DNA from: Bacteroidaceae bacterium
GTDB taxonomy: Bacteria > Bacteroidota > Bacteroidia > Bacteroidales > Bacteroidaceae
Direction of reading: 5' to 3'
Assembly: GCA_017631315.1 (NCBI GenBank)
Contig: JAGBTN010000003.1
Coordinates: 1 to 64,000 of the forward strand
DNA length: 64,000 bases
The notes under the pieces are model-generated. The model was not told the origin of the DNA. It saw nothing but the letters and a program-made list of their open reading frames with translations, and did no database searches. A program made the translations under genes and the position numbers. Of the stretch, positions 33,810-43,097 are shown one piece after another (positions within the stretch are counted from its first letter, which is position 1; the number at the start of each line of letters is the position of its first letter).

Positions 33810-36152
33810 TTATTTCGCTACAATCTTTCTGATCATTGAAGCGCCATTGCGCAACACGATGTGGGCAATGACCGGCTGTCCCTTAGGCAACGCATAGCCG
33901 ATGCGTTGGCCATTGAGGTCGTAGTAGTACACCGCAACAATGTCGTCGGAAAGGGAATGACCATCAGCCTCGTCCATTGTATCCCCGAAAGGAACAACTG
34001 GTTCCACTTCTTCTATTCCTGTTGCTATGGCCTCTTCGGTTGTCTGTTCGAGCAAGGAGTTGCACAGACGTGTTGAGGGTGTGAGGTAATAGTTGTCGAG
34101 CAAAGTCCATCGAGCCGCTCTTGAGGGAGAAACGGTTATGATTTGTGCATTCGCATTGAAGCCAATGGCACGAGAAGCCCCTTCGCGGAAAGTGAATGTA
34201 CCCTTAGAGAAGTTAGCCGTTATCTTGTGAGGAATGTCTGCCACACCAGGTTTGCTTCCGACTGTAAGATAATAGCCCGTTCCGAGGTTGTACATGCTGT
34301 AGGTGTTCATGTCGTCGTGACGAAGCACGATCCAATGGTTGTCGGGGTTCGTTGCCTCTGCTTCAGCACGAGGTATGGTCACGAGTTGGTGGTCACGAAC
34401 AGCCAGGACACAATCGTCGGTGGCAACCATATAGGCACGGAAGGAGCAGATGTGCTCGGTCTTGACTGTATTGCCATAGCGCAAGAACTGATGGTTCTCT
34501 GCCATATTGAGCAAGGCCTTTTTCATCTCTGCAAATGTATAATCTGTTTTGGCTAATTGGCAGATAGGCTCCATTGCTTCGGTTGTGTAGCCATCGAACA
34601 TATTGATCTTGCCAATGAGTTCGTCCACAAGTTCACCGATCTGTGCCTTTGTGTTGTGTGTAGAAACGAGTGTTTGCATGGAGTTCTTCGAGTCGGCCTG
34701 GTAGGCATTCTGCAATGTGGCAAGCAGGGAGTCGAGATTGATGCTTTCTACGCAACTATGGTCGTGAACGAGGGGCAGAGTCTTGGCAGAATCCTTTGGC
34801 TGACCATAGCCACCTGTCTGCATATAATAGGCACGAGGCACATCGCCTGCCCGTCCGTGTCCATAGTCCATGCGTCGATGACGTTCTGTTATCTCACCAC
34901 TGTCGATGAAGTCCTGATAGGTTGTTTGTCCGAAGTCGGCTTTGTTGATGAAGTACCACTTGCCACTACCCACCGAGCGCTGGTAGTTGTTGCGGTAATA
35001 TGCACGACGGAAGAGTTCGCCACCCGAATCTGCCCAGTTTTCGATGAAGGAATACCATGTGTTGTAGTAGTGTGACTCACCACTGTGTCGGATGGTAGCC
35101 ATGTAGTGCCACTCAGGGTCGTCCAGATTCTTATACCAGGTAGAGAGCAGTGAGCAAGGATAGCGTATGATGCTGTCCGAGCCGTCTTTGGCCTTAAGCG
35201 TTATGAGACGTTCTTCCGGACGTGCGCAAGTAAGGAACTGCACCCACTGTCCGGGTTCCCATTTCGCATGTGAAACCATTGCCTGGCAACCTGTACCTTC
35301 TGCGCCGAAGTGATTGATGGTCACGTCGTCGCCCCATGCCAAGGCACCTGCTCGCAGGTATGTTGCCAGGTTGGGCGTTACATCCGTGTCACCATTATCC
35401 CAAATGGAGAAGAGGGCCTGGTTCCAATAGGAAGAAGGAATTGTGTCGGTGTCCTTGCCATTCTCGTTCTTCACTGTCTTGCCTGCTCTCTGTATGCCCA
35501 TGTAACCACCCGTGATGCCAAGCGTCATAAGATAGGTATTGATAGTTGCCCACTGTTTGGGCATGAGCACTTCCTGATAGCACCACTCGTATGACTCGTT
35601 CTGTGGAGCATTGGCAGCAGTGGAATGTCCCACCCAAAGGTGTGTGGCAGGTGTTGGGAAGCCACGAAGGTGTGCATCTATGACGGGAAGACTGCCCGAG
35701 CGTTCGAAACTCAGTTGAATGAGACGGCTGATGCGCTGGTAACCCTCGGGAGCCTGTATCTCCACACGATACCATGTGTCGGATGGGAAGGCCATCTCTG
35801 GTATGATGGGGATGTCTACAACCTTACCTCTGGTGCATGCCTGTGTAACGCTATGGTCGAGCAGAACTGCGTCTGTCTCGCAATCCTTAACGCGCACATT
35901 CAGTGTTACATCGCCCGTAACCTTAGGGTTTATCTTTGCAGAACCGGAGACGTTGGCACGAGGGATGCGCAGACAATAGACGAGTGTAATGCGGTCGTCT
36001 GTCTCAAATGTTGTGAAAGTCTCTTTCTTACGGAATCCTGCATAGCGTCCTTCTATCTCCCGATAGTGACAATCGCCGTAAATAATGTCTGTTGCCTGCA
36101 CTTGCATAATGGCGAGCAACGAGAACAGCAATGAAGAAAATAAATGTTTCAT
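33810..36152 (-). CDS. exported DUF3472-domain protein
   Basis: The 780-residue protein has a signal peptide ending VQA. The region about residues 25-150 is beta-rich and may be a DUF5077-type domain. Residues about 190-420 match DUF3472, with GYMGIQRAG, YWNQALFSIWDNGD, GWGD-like GALAWGDDVTI, HFGAEGTGCQ and FLTCARP motifs. The C-terminal part ends with YYYDLNGQRIGYALP and a basic tail, related to the short tails of other exported proteins in this window. DUF3472 proteins are secreted by Bacteroidales, but I know of no settled activity. It is a single gene with a promoter box 38 bp upstream, convergent with GH127. Confidence 0.8.
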   Translation of the reverse strand: MKHLFSSLLFSLLAIMQVQATDIIYGDCHYREIEGRYAGFRKKETFTTFETDDRITLVYCLRIPRANVSGSAKINPKVTGDVTLNVRVKDCETDAVLLDHSVTQACTRGKVVDIPIIPEMAFPSDTWYRVEIQAPEGYQRISRLIQLSFERSGSLPVIDAHLRGFPTPATHLWVGHSTAANAPQNESYEWCYQEVLMPKQWATINTYLMTLGITGGYMGIQRAGKTVKNENGKDTDTIPSSYWNQALFSIWDNGDTDVTPNLATYLRAGALAWGDDVTINHFGAEGTGCQAMVSHAKWEPGQWVQFLTCARPEERLITLKAKDGSDSIIRYPCSLLSTWYKNLDDPEWHYMATIRHSGESHYYNTWYSFIENWADSGGELFRRAYYRNNYQRSVGSGKWYFINKADFGQTTYQDFIDSGEITERHRRMDYGHGRAGDVPRAYYMQTGGYGQPKDSAKTLPLVHDHSCVESINLDSLLATLQNAYQADSKNSMQTLVSTHNTKAQIGELVDELIGKINMFDGYTTEAMEPICQLAKTDYTFAEMKKALLNMAENHQFLRYGNTVKTEHICSFRAYMVATDDCVLAVRDHQLVTIPRAEAEATNPDNHWIVLRHDDMNTYSMYNLGTGYYLTVGSKPGVADIPHKITANFSKGTFTFREGASRAIGFNANAQIITVSPSRAARWTLLDNYYLTPSTRLCNSLLEQTTEEAIATGIEEVEPVVPFGDTMDEADGHSLSDDIVAVYYYDLNGQRIGYALPKGQPVIAHIVLRNGASMIRKIVAK

Positions 36153-36189
36153 GGTTGTTGTTTAGAATTAGTTATCTGTTTTCGTGCGA

Positions 36190-36197
36190 CAAAGTTA
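36190..36197 (-). promoter_or_regulatory. -7 box for the DUF3472 gene
   Basis: On the minus strand TAACTTTG matches TAnnTTTG, 38 bp before the ATG. Confidence 0.55.
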
Positions 36198-36271
36198 CGA
36201 AAAAATTCTTCACGCCCTATCGTAATTCTCGAAAAACTTTTCACCCTATGGCAAACAGAGTGACATGGACT

Positions 36272-36410
36272 ACATATTCAGAATATGTGCAAACTCACCT
36301 GCCGTAGGAACGGCGAACTTTTGGCCACTAAAGAACTTGTTCAACTTCTGCAGAGACATTTGTAATTTACTCTAGAGAAGTCGGTGGACTTCACACGTGT
36401 AGTTGCCCGG
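36272..36410. repeat. degenerate palindrome array (locus B3)
   Basis: This stretch carries successive short palindromes: ACATATTC-A-GAATATGT, GCCGT-N4-ACGGC, GAAC-TT-GTTC, CTGCAG, TCTAGA and ACACGTGT. The last three lie about 22-23 bp apart and share the GAAGTCGG link with locus B4. It lies in the 538-bp gap between the acyl-CoA dehydrogenase gene and the DUF3472 gene. Confidence 0.7.
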
Positions 36411-36548
36411 AAGAACTACAGCGTGTTTTGTCATAGGGACTGCAGCGTTATGGTCGAGCCGCTTTTTTGTATGACGAAGGGCTTGTTTATTCATGACACC
36501 GAAAGGGACGAACATGTACGTCTGTACGATTGTCTCCATACAAAAACA

Positions 36549-36650
36549 CCCTCGCCTCTTGCGAAGGTGTGCATTGCAAAAAGGTTGCACACTTCACACG
36601 AGGCGAGGGTTATGCCGTTGTCATTTATCTACGCACATCTTGGTGCGTAA
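36549..36650. other. two tandem stem-loops in a 538-bp gap
   Basis: CCCTCGCCTC (36549-36558) pairs with GAGGCGAGGG (36600-36609), and inside it GAAGGTGTGCA pairs with TGCACACTTC with one bulge, making a long imperfect hairpin. A second hairpin, TACGCAC and GTGCGTA (36630-36649), follows. They lie just downstream of the acyl-CoA dehydrogenase gene (minus strand) and could be a terminator or a small structured RNA. The rest of 36153-36690 holds locus B3 and no convincing gene. Confidence 0.6.
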
Positions 36651-36690
36651 ACATTTGACATCAAACGGATTCTAAAGTTTCCGTTGCTTC

Positions 36691-38379
36691 TTATACCTGC
36701 AGTGTAGAAGACAGCCAGCTATTGTGCTTCTCCACCTCTGCTTCTGCCAAACGAACATAGTCGCTCAGGCTTTGAGCAAAGAGTTCGGGAGCCTTTGTGG
36801 CATTCTGCATCAGGAGGTAAGACATGATGACGTTGGCAACCATTTCGTAGAGATGACGTGCGCAGAGGTCGAGCATCTCCTGACTGTCTGCCTCCTTAAC
36901 GGCTGCAGTGCAGGCATTGAACTTCTCTGCCATAGCCTTCACACGAGCCTTCAAACCCTCAAACTCGGGTGCAACAGGGAGTTTTTCGTAATCCTCGATG
37001 ACCTGAGCATAGAAGCCGTTGGTAACGTAGCGAATAGCAGCAACCGTCTGCAACTGCGTCGTTCCCTCGTAGATGGAAGTGATGCGGGCATCACGATAGA
37101 TACGTTGGCAAGCATACTCGAGCATAAAGCCGGAACCACCATGCACCTGTATGCAGTCGTACGCGTTTTGGTTGGCATACTCACTGTTCATGCCTTTAGC
37201 CAAAGGAGTAAACGCATCGGCCAGACGGCTGTATTGTTTGAGTTCCGCACGCTCTTCGGCATCGAGTTTGCGTTCGCGGCTGATGTCCTCCAGTGCCTTA
37301 TAGATATCGACATAGCGTGCTGTCTGGTAAAGCAATGCACGACCGGCATCGAGACGAGCCTTGATATTGGCAATCATTTCTGCCACAGCAGGGAACTCGA
37401 TGATGGCTTTGCCGAACTGCTTGCGGTCTGCAGCATATGCCACAGCCTCGTTATAAGCAGCCTGCGAAAGACCTACGCTCTGGGCAGCAATGCCAAGACG
37501 AGCACCGTTCATCAAAGACATTACATATTTGATGAGACCAAGTTTGCGGTCACCACAGAGTTCGCACTTTGCATTCTTGTAGACGAGTTCGCAGGTTGGA
37601 CTTCCGTGGATGCCAAGTTTGTTCTCAATGCGACGAACATCAACACCGCCGTCGCGCTTGTCGTAGATGAACATCGAAAGACCACGACCGTCGCGTGTTC
37701 CTGCCTCAGAACGGGCAAGCACAAGATGGATGTCGCTGTCGCCGTTGGTGATGAAACGTTTCGAGCCATTCAGACGCCAGCAGTTGTTCTCCTCGTCGAA
37801 AGTTGCCTTGAGCATAACGCTCTGCAAGTCGCTACCTGCATCAGGCTCTGTGAGGTCCATCGACATTGTCTCGCCCTTGCAGACACGAGGAATGTACTTT
37901 TGGCGCTGTTCCTCGTTGCCGAAGCAATAGAGCGTCTCTATGCAGTCCTGCAGACTCCAGATGTTCTCGAAACCTGCATCACCGGTAGAAACAATTTCGT
38001 TTGCTGCAGTGTAAACCGTTACAGGAAGATTGAGGCCACCATAGCGGCGGGGCATCGTCATGCCGTTCAAGCCGGCATGGTTCATTGCCTCGAGGTTCTC
38101 GTAGGTTTTCGAAGCATAACGTACACGACCATTTTCGCAATGAGGCCCTTCGGCATCAACTTCTTCCGCATTAGGAGCGACAACATTGGCAACGATGTCG
38201 CCCACGATGTCCAACACCTTGTCGTAACTGTCCATGGCATCGGCAAAGTCCTGCGGAGCCTCTTCGTACTGGTCTTTATCTGCGTAGCCGCACTCTTTCA
38301 GTTCGACGATACGCTCCATCAAGGGGCTGTTTTCGAGTTCGAACTTTATCTCTTTTATGTCGTTATAATAGTTTGCCAT
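36691..38379 (-). CDS. acyl-CoA dehydrogenase
   Basis: This 562-residue flavoenzyme has the family layout: N-terminal helical domain, beta domain with MSMDLTEPDAGSDLQ and RFITNGD, and a C-terminal helical domain with RKQFGKAI and the substrate-pocket motif YACQRIYRDARITSIYEGTTQLQT. It removes two hydrogens from an acyl-CoA, passing electrons to the electron-transfer flavoprotein encoded just upstream (gap 1 bp). A 60-residue N-terminal extension and long C-terminal part make it larger than short-chain dehydrogenases (about 380), as in the Bacteroidetes variants. The acyl chain used is unknown. The ETF genes in the operon confirm the pathway. Confidence 0.9.
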   Translation of the reverse strand: MANYYNDIKEIKFELENSPLMERIVELKECGYADKDQYEEAPQDFADAMDSYDKVLDIVGDIVANVVAPNAEEVDAEGPHCENGRVRYASKTYENLEAMNHAGLNGMTMPRRYGGLNLPVTVYTAANEIVSTGDAGFENIWSLQDCIETLYCFGNEEQRQKYIPRVCKGETMSMDLTEPDAGSDLQSVMLKATFDEENNCWRLNGSKRFITNGDSDIHLVLARSEAGTRDGRGLSMFIYDKRDGGVDVRRIENKLGIHGSPTCELVYKNAKCELCGDRKLGLIKYVMSLMNGARLGIAAQSVGLSQAAYNEAVAYAADRKQFGKAIIEFPAVAEMIANIKARLDAGRALLYQTARYVDIYKALEDISRERKLDAEERAELKQYSRLADAFTPLAKGMNSEYANQNAYDCIQVHGGSGFMLEYACQRIYRDARITSIYEGTTQLQTVAAIRYVTNGFYAQVIEDYEKLPVAPEFEGLKARVKAMAEKFNACTAAVKEADSQEMLDLCARHLYEMVANVIMSYLLMQNATKAPELFAQSLSDYVRLAEAEVEKHNSWLSSTLQV

Positions 38380-38380
38380 T

Positions 38381-39403
38381 TTACTTGCTGTTTTGCTTAT
38401 AATACCTAATCAGTTTGGGTACCACTTCTTCCACCGTTCCATTGATGACATAGTCGGCAATCGTGTTGATGGGGGCATTCTCGTCGTTGTTGATTGAGAT
38501 GATGATGCCGCTCTCCTTCATGCCTGCCACGTGCTGGATGGCACCACTGATGCCACAGGCGATATAGACCTTTGGACGGACGGTTACACCTGTCTGGCCG
38601 ATTTGCAAATCATGGTCGCAGAAACCTGCATCGACTGCTGCACGGCTGGCACCTACCTCTGCATGGAGCACTTTGGCAAGTTCATAGAGTTGGTCGAAAC
38701 CTTCCTTTGAACCTACACCATAACCGCCTGCTACGACGATGGGCGCACCTTTGAGGTTGTTCTTGGCTGCCTCTACGTGGCGGTCGAGAACTTTGGTGAC
38801 GTATTCTGTTTCGGGAACAAACTTTGCCACATCTTCAATGATGACTTCGCCCTTGTAGTTGGGGTCGAGAATTTCTGCTTTCATGACGCCGCTACGGACG
38901 GTTGCCATCTGCGGACGGTTCTCGGGGTTGACGATTGTTGCCACGATGTTGCCACCGAAGGCGGGACGAATCTGATAGAGCAGGCTGTCGTAGTGCTTGC
39001 CGAGTTTCTTGTCGTCGTGCGGACCTATCTCAAGACTTGTGCAGTCGGCGGTCAAGCCGCTGTGAAGCGCAGAAGACACACGTGGACCGAGGTCACGGCC
39101 TACAACATCGGCACCCATCAGACAAATCTGAGGCTGTTCCTGCTTGAAGAGGTTTACGAGGACTGCTGTATGTGGTTTGGTTGTATAGGGTGAAAGACCT
39201 TCTGCATCGAAGATGTGCAGTTTGTCCACACCATAAGGGATGATTTGGTCCTCTACTTTTCCTGTGATGCCACTGCCGGCTGCCACTGCCTCGAGCTTTA
39301 CGCCCAGCGTGTTCGCCAGCTTGCGACCCTTCGTCAGGAGTTCTTGGCTCACCTCGGCTACCTTTGTGCCTTCGAGCTCGCAATATACATATACACTATT
39401 CAT
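38381..39403 (-). CDS. etfA: electron transfer flavoprotein, alpha subunit
   Basis: This 340-residue FixB/EtfA protein has the C-terminal FAD-binding motifs: GGYGVGSKEGF, VGASRAAVDAGF, QIGQTGVTVRPKVYIACGISGAIQH and SINNDENAPI. With EtfB it accepts electrons from the acyl-CoA dehydrogenase of the same operon and hands them to the respiratory chain or another acceptor. It lies between etfB (6-bp gap) and the dehydrogenase gene (1-bp gap). Confidence 0.93.
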   Translation of the reverse strand: MNSVYVYCELEGTKVAEVSQELLTKGRKLANTLGVKLEAVAAGSGITGKVEDQIIPYGVDKLHIFDAEGLSPYTTKPHTAVLVNLFKQEQPQICLMGADVVGRDLGPRVSSALHSGLTADCTSLEIGPHDDKKLGKHYDSLLYQIRPAFGGNIVATIVNPENRPQMATVRSGVMKAEILDPNYKGEVIIEDVAKFVPETEYVTKVLDRHVEAAKNNLKGAPIVVAGGYGVGSKEGFDQLYELAKVLHAEVGASRAAVDAGFCDHDLQIGQTGVTVRPKVYIACGISGAIQHVAGMKESGIIISINNDENAPINTIADYVINGTVEEVVPKLIRYYKQNSK

Positions 39404-39409
39404 AGGGCG

Positions 39410-40297
39410 TTATCCGATTGTATGGCTTGCGAGGAGTTCCTGTACGAGTGCGTTGATGTCCTCGTCGCTGCCGGTTAATACTTTGCTTTCCTTTGCCTTG
39501 AAGACGATGTTCTCCACGTTCTTCACCTTGGTGGGCGAGCCTGCCAGACCACACTGCTGCAAGTCGGCATTGATGTCGGCACAGGTGAGTTGGCCAATCT
39601 TCAGGTAGGGTTTCTTCTCATATTCGCTTGCGTAGGGGAGGTTGGCATAGTCTGTTCCCTGCGGAAGTTCCATGGGAGCGAGGCAACGCTTGAACTTCAT
39701 GACGCGCTTCACGTTGCGAGGGCGACAGGGAGCCGCACTTCCGTTGACGGTGAGGACGCAGGGCAATGAACTTTCCACTGTCTCTACGCCGCCGTCGATA
39801 TGTCGCTTGACGGTGATCTTGCCGTCTTCGAGGGAGAGAATCTCCTCGGTGTATGTAATCTGATTCAAGCCCAACTTTTCTGCCACCTGTGGTCCTACCT
39901 GTGCCGTATCGCCGTCGATGGCCTGACGTCCGCCAATGATGAGGTCCACGTCGGGGCAAGCATGCTGGATAGCCGTTGCGAGAGCATAGCTCGTGGCAAG
40001 TGTGTCGGCACCTGCAAAGGCGCGGTCTGTAAGCAGATAGCCACCGTCAGCACCGCGGAACATTGCTTCGCGAATGACTTCTGCGGCACGACCGGGGCCC
40101 ATCGTTATGACGTTTACGGTGGTACCAGGGAATTGATCTTTCAGTCTCAGAGCCTGCTCGAGGGCATTGAGGTCCTCGGGGTTGAAGATGGCAGGCAGTG
40201 CGCTGCGGTTTACGGTGCCTTCGGGTGTCATGGCATCAGGACCGACGTTGCGCGTGTCGGGCACTTGCTTTGCAAGTACAACAATCTTTAAACTCAT
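39410..40297 (-). CDS. etfB: electron transfer flavoprotein, beta subunit
   Basis: This 295-residue FixA/EtfB protein starts the operon. Motifs include KQVPDTRNVG near the N-terminus, the NPEDLNALEQALRLKD segment, and MGPGRAAEVIREA, GGRQAIDGDTAQVGPQVAE and LPCVLTVN, typical of the AMP-binding subunit. It pairs with EtfA to make the ETF. The promoter lies 47 bp upstream, giving the order etfB-etfA-acyl-CoA dehydrogenase. Confidence 0.93.
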   Translation of the reverse strand: MSLKIVVLAKQVPDTRNVGPDAMTPEGTVNRSALPAIFNPEDLNALEQALRLKDQFPGTTVNVITMGPGRAAEVIREAMFRGADGGYLLTDRAFAGADTLATSYALATAIQHACPDVDLIIGGRQAIDGDTAQVGPQVAEKLGLNQITYTEEILSLEDGKITVKRHIDGGVETVESSLPCVLTVNGSAAPCRPRNVKRVMKFKRCLAPMELPQGTDYANLPYASEYEKKPYLKIGQLTCADINADLQQCGLAGSPTKVKNVENIVFKAKESKVLTGSDEDINALVQELLASHTIG

Positions 40298-40343
40298 AGT
40301 ATTTATAATGCTATTATTTATTGCACACTTTTGTTAATTTTGT

Positions 40344-40352
40344 GCAAAGGTA
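40344..40352 (-). promoter_or_regulatory. -7 box for the etfBA-acd operon
   Basis: On the minus strand TACCTTTGC matches TAnnTTTG, 47 bp before etfB. Confidence 0.55.
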
Positions 40353-40403
40353 CGGTTTTTTTTTATATTAGACAAGAAATGAGTGGAATATGTATGCCTA
40401 TTT

Positions 40404-41354
40404 CTATGTTCCGGCATTCACGACCGGCTGTGCAGAATCGTCGCTACACAACACTACGAGCAGGTTGCTCACCATGGCGGCTTTCTTCTCGTCGTCCAGT
40501 TCCACGACATTTTCGTTCGAGAGTTTGTCGAGTGCCATCTTGACCATCGACACGGCGCCGTCCACTATCTTCTCTCGTGCGGTGATGATGGCCGAGGCCT
40601 GTTGGCGTCGCAACATCACGGCAGCAATCTCCGGAGCGTATGCCAGATAGTTGATGCGGGCTTCTATCACCTCGATGCCAGCAAGGGCAAGACGGTCGTC
40701 GAGTTTTTCTTCGAGCAGCCGGTTGATGTCTTCCGAGCCGGAGCGAAGTGTGAGTTCGCCTGCGCTGCCGTCCTCATCGTCGTATGCATACTGCCCTGCC
40801 ACCTGTCGCAGTGCTGCATCGCTCTGCACACGCACGAACTTCTCCAGGGCATTCATAATGCTCTTCACGTCGGTGCCTTGTGTGGATGTTGCCATGGTCT
40901 GCGTGTCGACCTCGAACAACGCCCTATACGTGTCTTTCAACTTCCACACCAGCACGAGGCCTATCATCACGGGGTTGCCCACCTTGTCGTTCACCTTGAT
41001 GGGCTCGACATCGAGATTTCTGGCACGCAGAGAAAGTTTCTTCGTGCCGTAGAAAGGATTTATCCAGTAGTAGCCGGCCTGAGAAAATGTGCCGGCATAC
41101 TTGCCGAACCAGGTAATGACACGTGCCTCGTTGGGTTCGAGTTCCATAAGACCGCACCACATGATGATGTTGGCAATAAGCAGCAATATGCTGCCGCCGA
41201 GCAACATGCCGCCAGTTTCGCCACCGGACGACTCCAGATGGATGATGGCATATACGATGCCTACTATCGACAGCACCAGAACCGCCAAGTTGACAAACAG
41301 CATCAGGAAACCATTGGCAACTGCACCGGCAAACTTTACTTCCTTTGTTTCCAT
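40404..41354 (-). CDS. SPFH/Band 7 domain protein
   Basis: This 316-residue membrane protein has two N-terminal hydrophobic segments (about residues 10-70), then a MELEPNEARVITWFGKYAGTF start of the SPFH domain. It continues with RNLDVEPIKVNDKVGNPVMIGLVLVWK, and a helical region with LLEEKLDDRLALAGIEVIEARI and REKIVDGAVSMV. Stomatin/prohibitin-like proteins scaffold membrane microdomains and regulate proteases; that is known of the family, not shown here. The C-terminal end is short. It is a single gene on the minus strand with a promoter box upstream; no NfeD or protease gene is adjacent. Confidence 0.85.
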   Translation of the reverse strand: METKEVKFAGAVANGFLMLFVNLAVLVLSIVGIVYAIIHLESSGGETGGMLLGGSILLLIANIIMWCGLMELEPNEARVITWFGKYAGTFSQAGYYWINPFYGTKKLSLRARNLDVEPIKVNDKVGNPVMIGLVLVWKLKDTYRALFEVDTQTMATSTQGTDVKSIMNALEKFVRVQSDAALRQVAGQYAYDDEDGSAGELTLRSGSEDINRLLEEKLDDRLALAGIEVIEARINYLAYAPEIAAVMLRRQQASAIITAREKIVDGAVSMVKMALDKLSNENVVELDDEKKAAMVSNLLVVLCSDDSAQPVVNAGT

Positions 41355-41426
41355 AAGTTCCTATTATATTATATAATGTAAGTCCTTCATCTGGCGACAC
41401 TCTGCAAACACAGAGATTGTCAGAGA

Positions 41427-41434
41427 CAAAGTTA
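41427..41434 (-). promoter_or_regulatory. -7 box for the SPFH gene
   Basis: On the minus strand TAACTTTG, 73 bp before the ATG. Confidence 0.5.
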
Positions 41435-41670
41435 CAGAATTATTCTTTATGGAAGACGATTTAGGCAAGTTTTTTTGACAAGATGACGGCAAAACGAAAC
41501 AAAAACCTTTACATCTGTTTTGTTTCCATGCAAAAACACAGCAAAACAAAATCATCGGCAAAGCACATACCGCCAACCGACAGCAGAAATACCGTAGCCC
41601 GACAGCGGCCATGTTGCCTCTAACGAAAACATCGCATCATGCCACAAAAAGAGCCCATGGTTTTCAGCCA

Positions 41671-41768
41671 TATAGAGAAGTCGACAAACTTCTGCAGAGA
41701 AGTCGGGAAAGTTCTGCAGAGAAGTTGGGAAAGTTCACACGTGTAGTAGCCCAAACGGACGCGTCCTT
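41671..41768. repeat. 22-bp-period array with CTGCAG core (locus B4)
   Basis: CTGCAG at 41692 and 41714 are 22 bp apart, preceded by a degenerate unit and followed by ACACGTGT and ACGCGT palindromes. The link GAAGTTGGGAAAGTTC matches locus B2. The last 20 bp (41749-41768) equal 11340-11359. Confidence 0.85.
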
Positions 41769-41784
41769 CCTGCGAACTGCACAG

Positions 41785-41823
41785 CAAAAGAGCGGCACAC
41801 CATCTACTGATGATGTGCCGCTC
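41785..41823 (-). terminator. terminator of the papain-fold peptidase gene
   Basis: GAGCGGCACA (41790-41799) pairs perfectly with TGTGCCGCTC (41814-41823). On the minus strand the stem is followed by TTTTGC. Confidence 0.8.
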
Positions 41824-41861
41824 CTGTTGTTCTATTATATATATAATATGTATATCGCCGC

Positions 41862-43079
41862 TTAGATGCCAAGTTTCTGACGGATGTCGGCAGGGATGGC
41901 GTTCTTGTTGATGACAATGTTCATGGTCTTGTATGCAGCATAAGCCTGGCTTACATACCAGAAGCCCTTGTAGGGACCACTCTCGCCCCATGAGTTCTTC
42001 ATCATGAAATATTCCTTACCCCACTGGTCCTTGGCAATACCATAAATCTGCATGCCGTGGTCGTCGGTGGTTTCCCAGTTGTCATAAGCCTGCTGACGCA
42101 TCTCCTGTGTGATGGTCTTCTCGGCATTTGCACTCACAATTTCCACCTTCTCGCTGGCCTTCTCGCCTGTCCAACGTGCCTGGTCGCTGCCTACGCCTGC
42201 CTTGAACTTGGTGTCGGGCACCATGGCAACGCTCTTGTTCTTACCGGTGCGACGGCTGAAACCATCCTCGCTGACGTCTGCACCCCAAGCGAAAGTCCAG
42301 CCATTCTTCACTGCCTCGTACATAACACGGCTCAGTTCCTCCATGGGAAGGTTGTAACTGCTTGCCCAACGCCAGTTGTCCTGAATCTCAAGAATGAAGC
42401 TGGTATAGAAGGGATGGTGTGTATAACTGGTGAGGCTGACATAGTCGTTAGGATCGAGTGTGAGGTAGTCCCTGACGAAAGACTGCGGTGTGTAACGCTT
42501 GCCCTTGTACTCGAACTCTGTGGGGCACTTGCCGAAGTAGCCATCGAGCATTGCCTGATGTGCAGACTTCCATGCCTGAGGATAGATCTTCTTGGAGTTG
42601 CTTGTGGCAACAGTCTTCAGGTAAGCCTCCATGGGAGGGAAGAAGAAACCGAAGTTGAACAGTGAGTCGCCATACTCTGTGATAGGATAAGGCATCACAC
42701 CTTCCGGCACAAGACCGTTCACTCTCATGCAGTGGATAGCGTCCTCGAAACTGCCACCCTGGCTGAAACTTGCATCGCCATGGGTGCGAACATGCTTGTC
42801 GGCACGGTCAACATAAGTCTTGCTCACGAGGAACGACTCGCAGAGGTCGAGGTCGTCCTTCATCTCGGGATGCTTCTTGATGACTTCACTCTCCAGGAAA
42901 GCCAGCGAAGAATAAGCCCAGCAAGTGCCGCTGCTGTTCTGGTTCTTGATGCTTGTCACAGGGTTCTCTACTACTGTTGTGAAGATAAGGCTGTCCTTCG
43001 GAGCCTCTTTCTTCTTACTCTTTGCAGCCACAGGCAATACGAGCATTGCTACTGCAGCAAATACGATAAGTTTTTTCAT
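41862..43079 (-). CDS. exported papain-family (C1) peptidase
   Basis: The 405-residue protein has a signal peptide (MKKLIVFAAVAMLVLPVAA). Catalytic residues are visible: the Cys in SSGTCWAYSS, the His in TDDHGMQIYG and the Asn in MKNSWGES; Gln of the oxyanion hole lies in IKNQNSSG. It has the long insertion of bleomycin-hydrolase-type (C1B) enzymes. It probably cuts peptides outside the cytoplasm, a likely nutritional role. It is the second gene after aminopeptidase P (18-bp gap), so the two peptidases are co-expressed. Confidence 0.88.
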   Translation of the reverse strand: MKKLIVFAAVAMLVLPVAAKSKKKEAPKDSLIFTTVVENPVTSIKNQNSSGTCWAYSSLAFLESEVIKKHPEMKDDLDLCESFLVSKTYVDRADKHVRTHGDASFSQGGSFEDAIHCMRVNGLVPEGVMPYPITEYGDSLFNFGFFFPPMEAYLKTVATSNSKKIYPQAWKSAHQAMLDGYFGKCPTEFEYKGKRYTPQSFVRDYLTLDPNDYVSLTSYTHHPFYTSFILEIQDNWRWASSYNLPMEELSRVMYEAVKNGWTFAWGADVSEDGFSRRTGKNKSVAMVPDTKFKAGVGSDQARWTGEKASEKVEIVSANAEKTITQEMRQQAYDNWETTDDHGMQIYGIAKDQWGKEYFMMKNSWGESGPYKGFWYVSQAYAAYKTMNIVINKNAIPADIRQKLGI

Positions 43080-43097
43080 TTGTTTTGGAATTTATTA

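Noticed and set aside
36372-36650. Small open frames in the gap after the acyl-CoA dehydrogenase
   Set aside because: They lie across hairpins and palindrome repeats on both strands and have no motif, signal or start support.
36724-38409. A 561-codon open frame opposite the acyl-CoA dehydrogenase gene
   Set aside because: It is the mirror of a clearly recognised enzyme gene, and its translation shows no family or signal.
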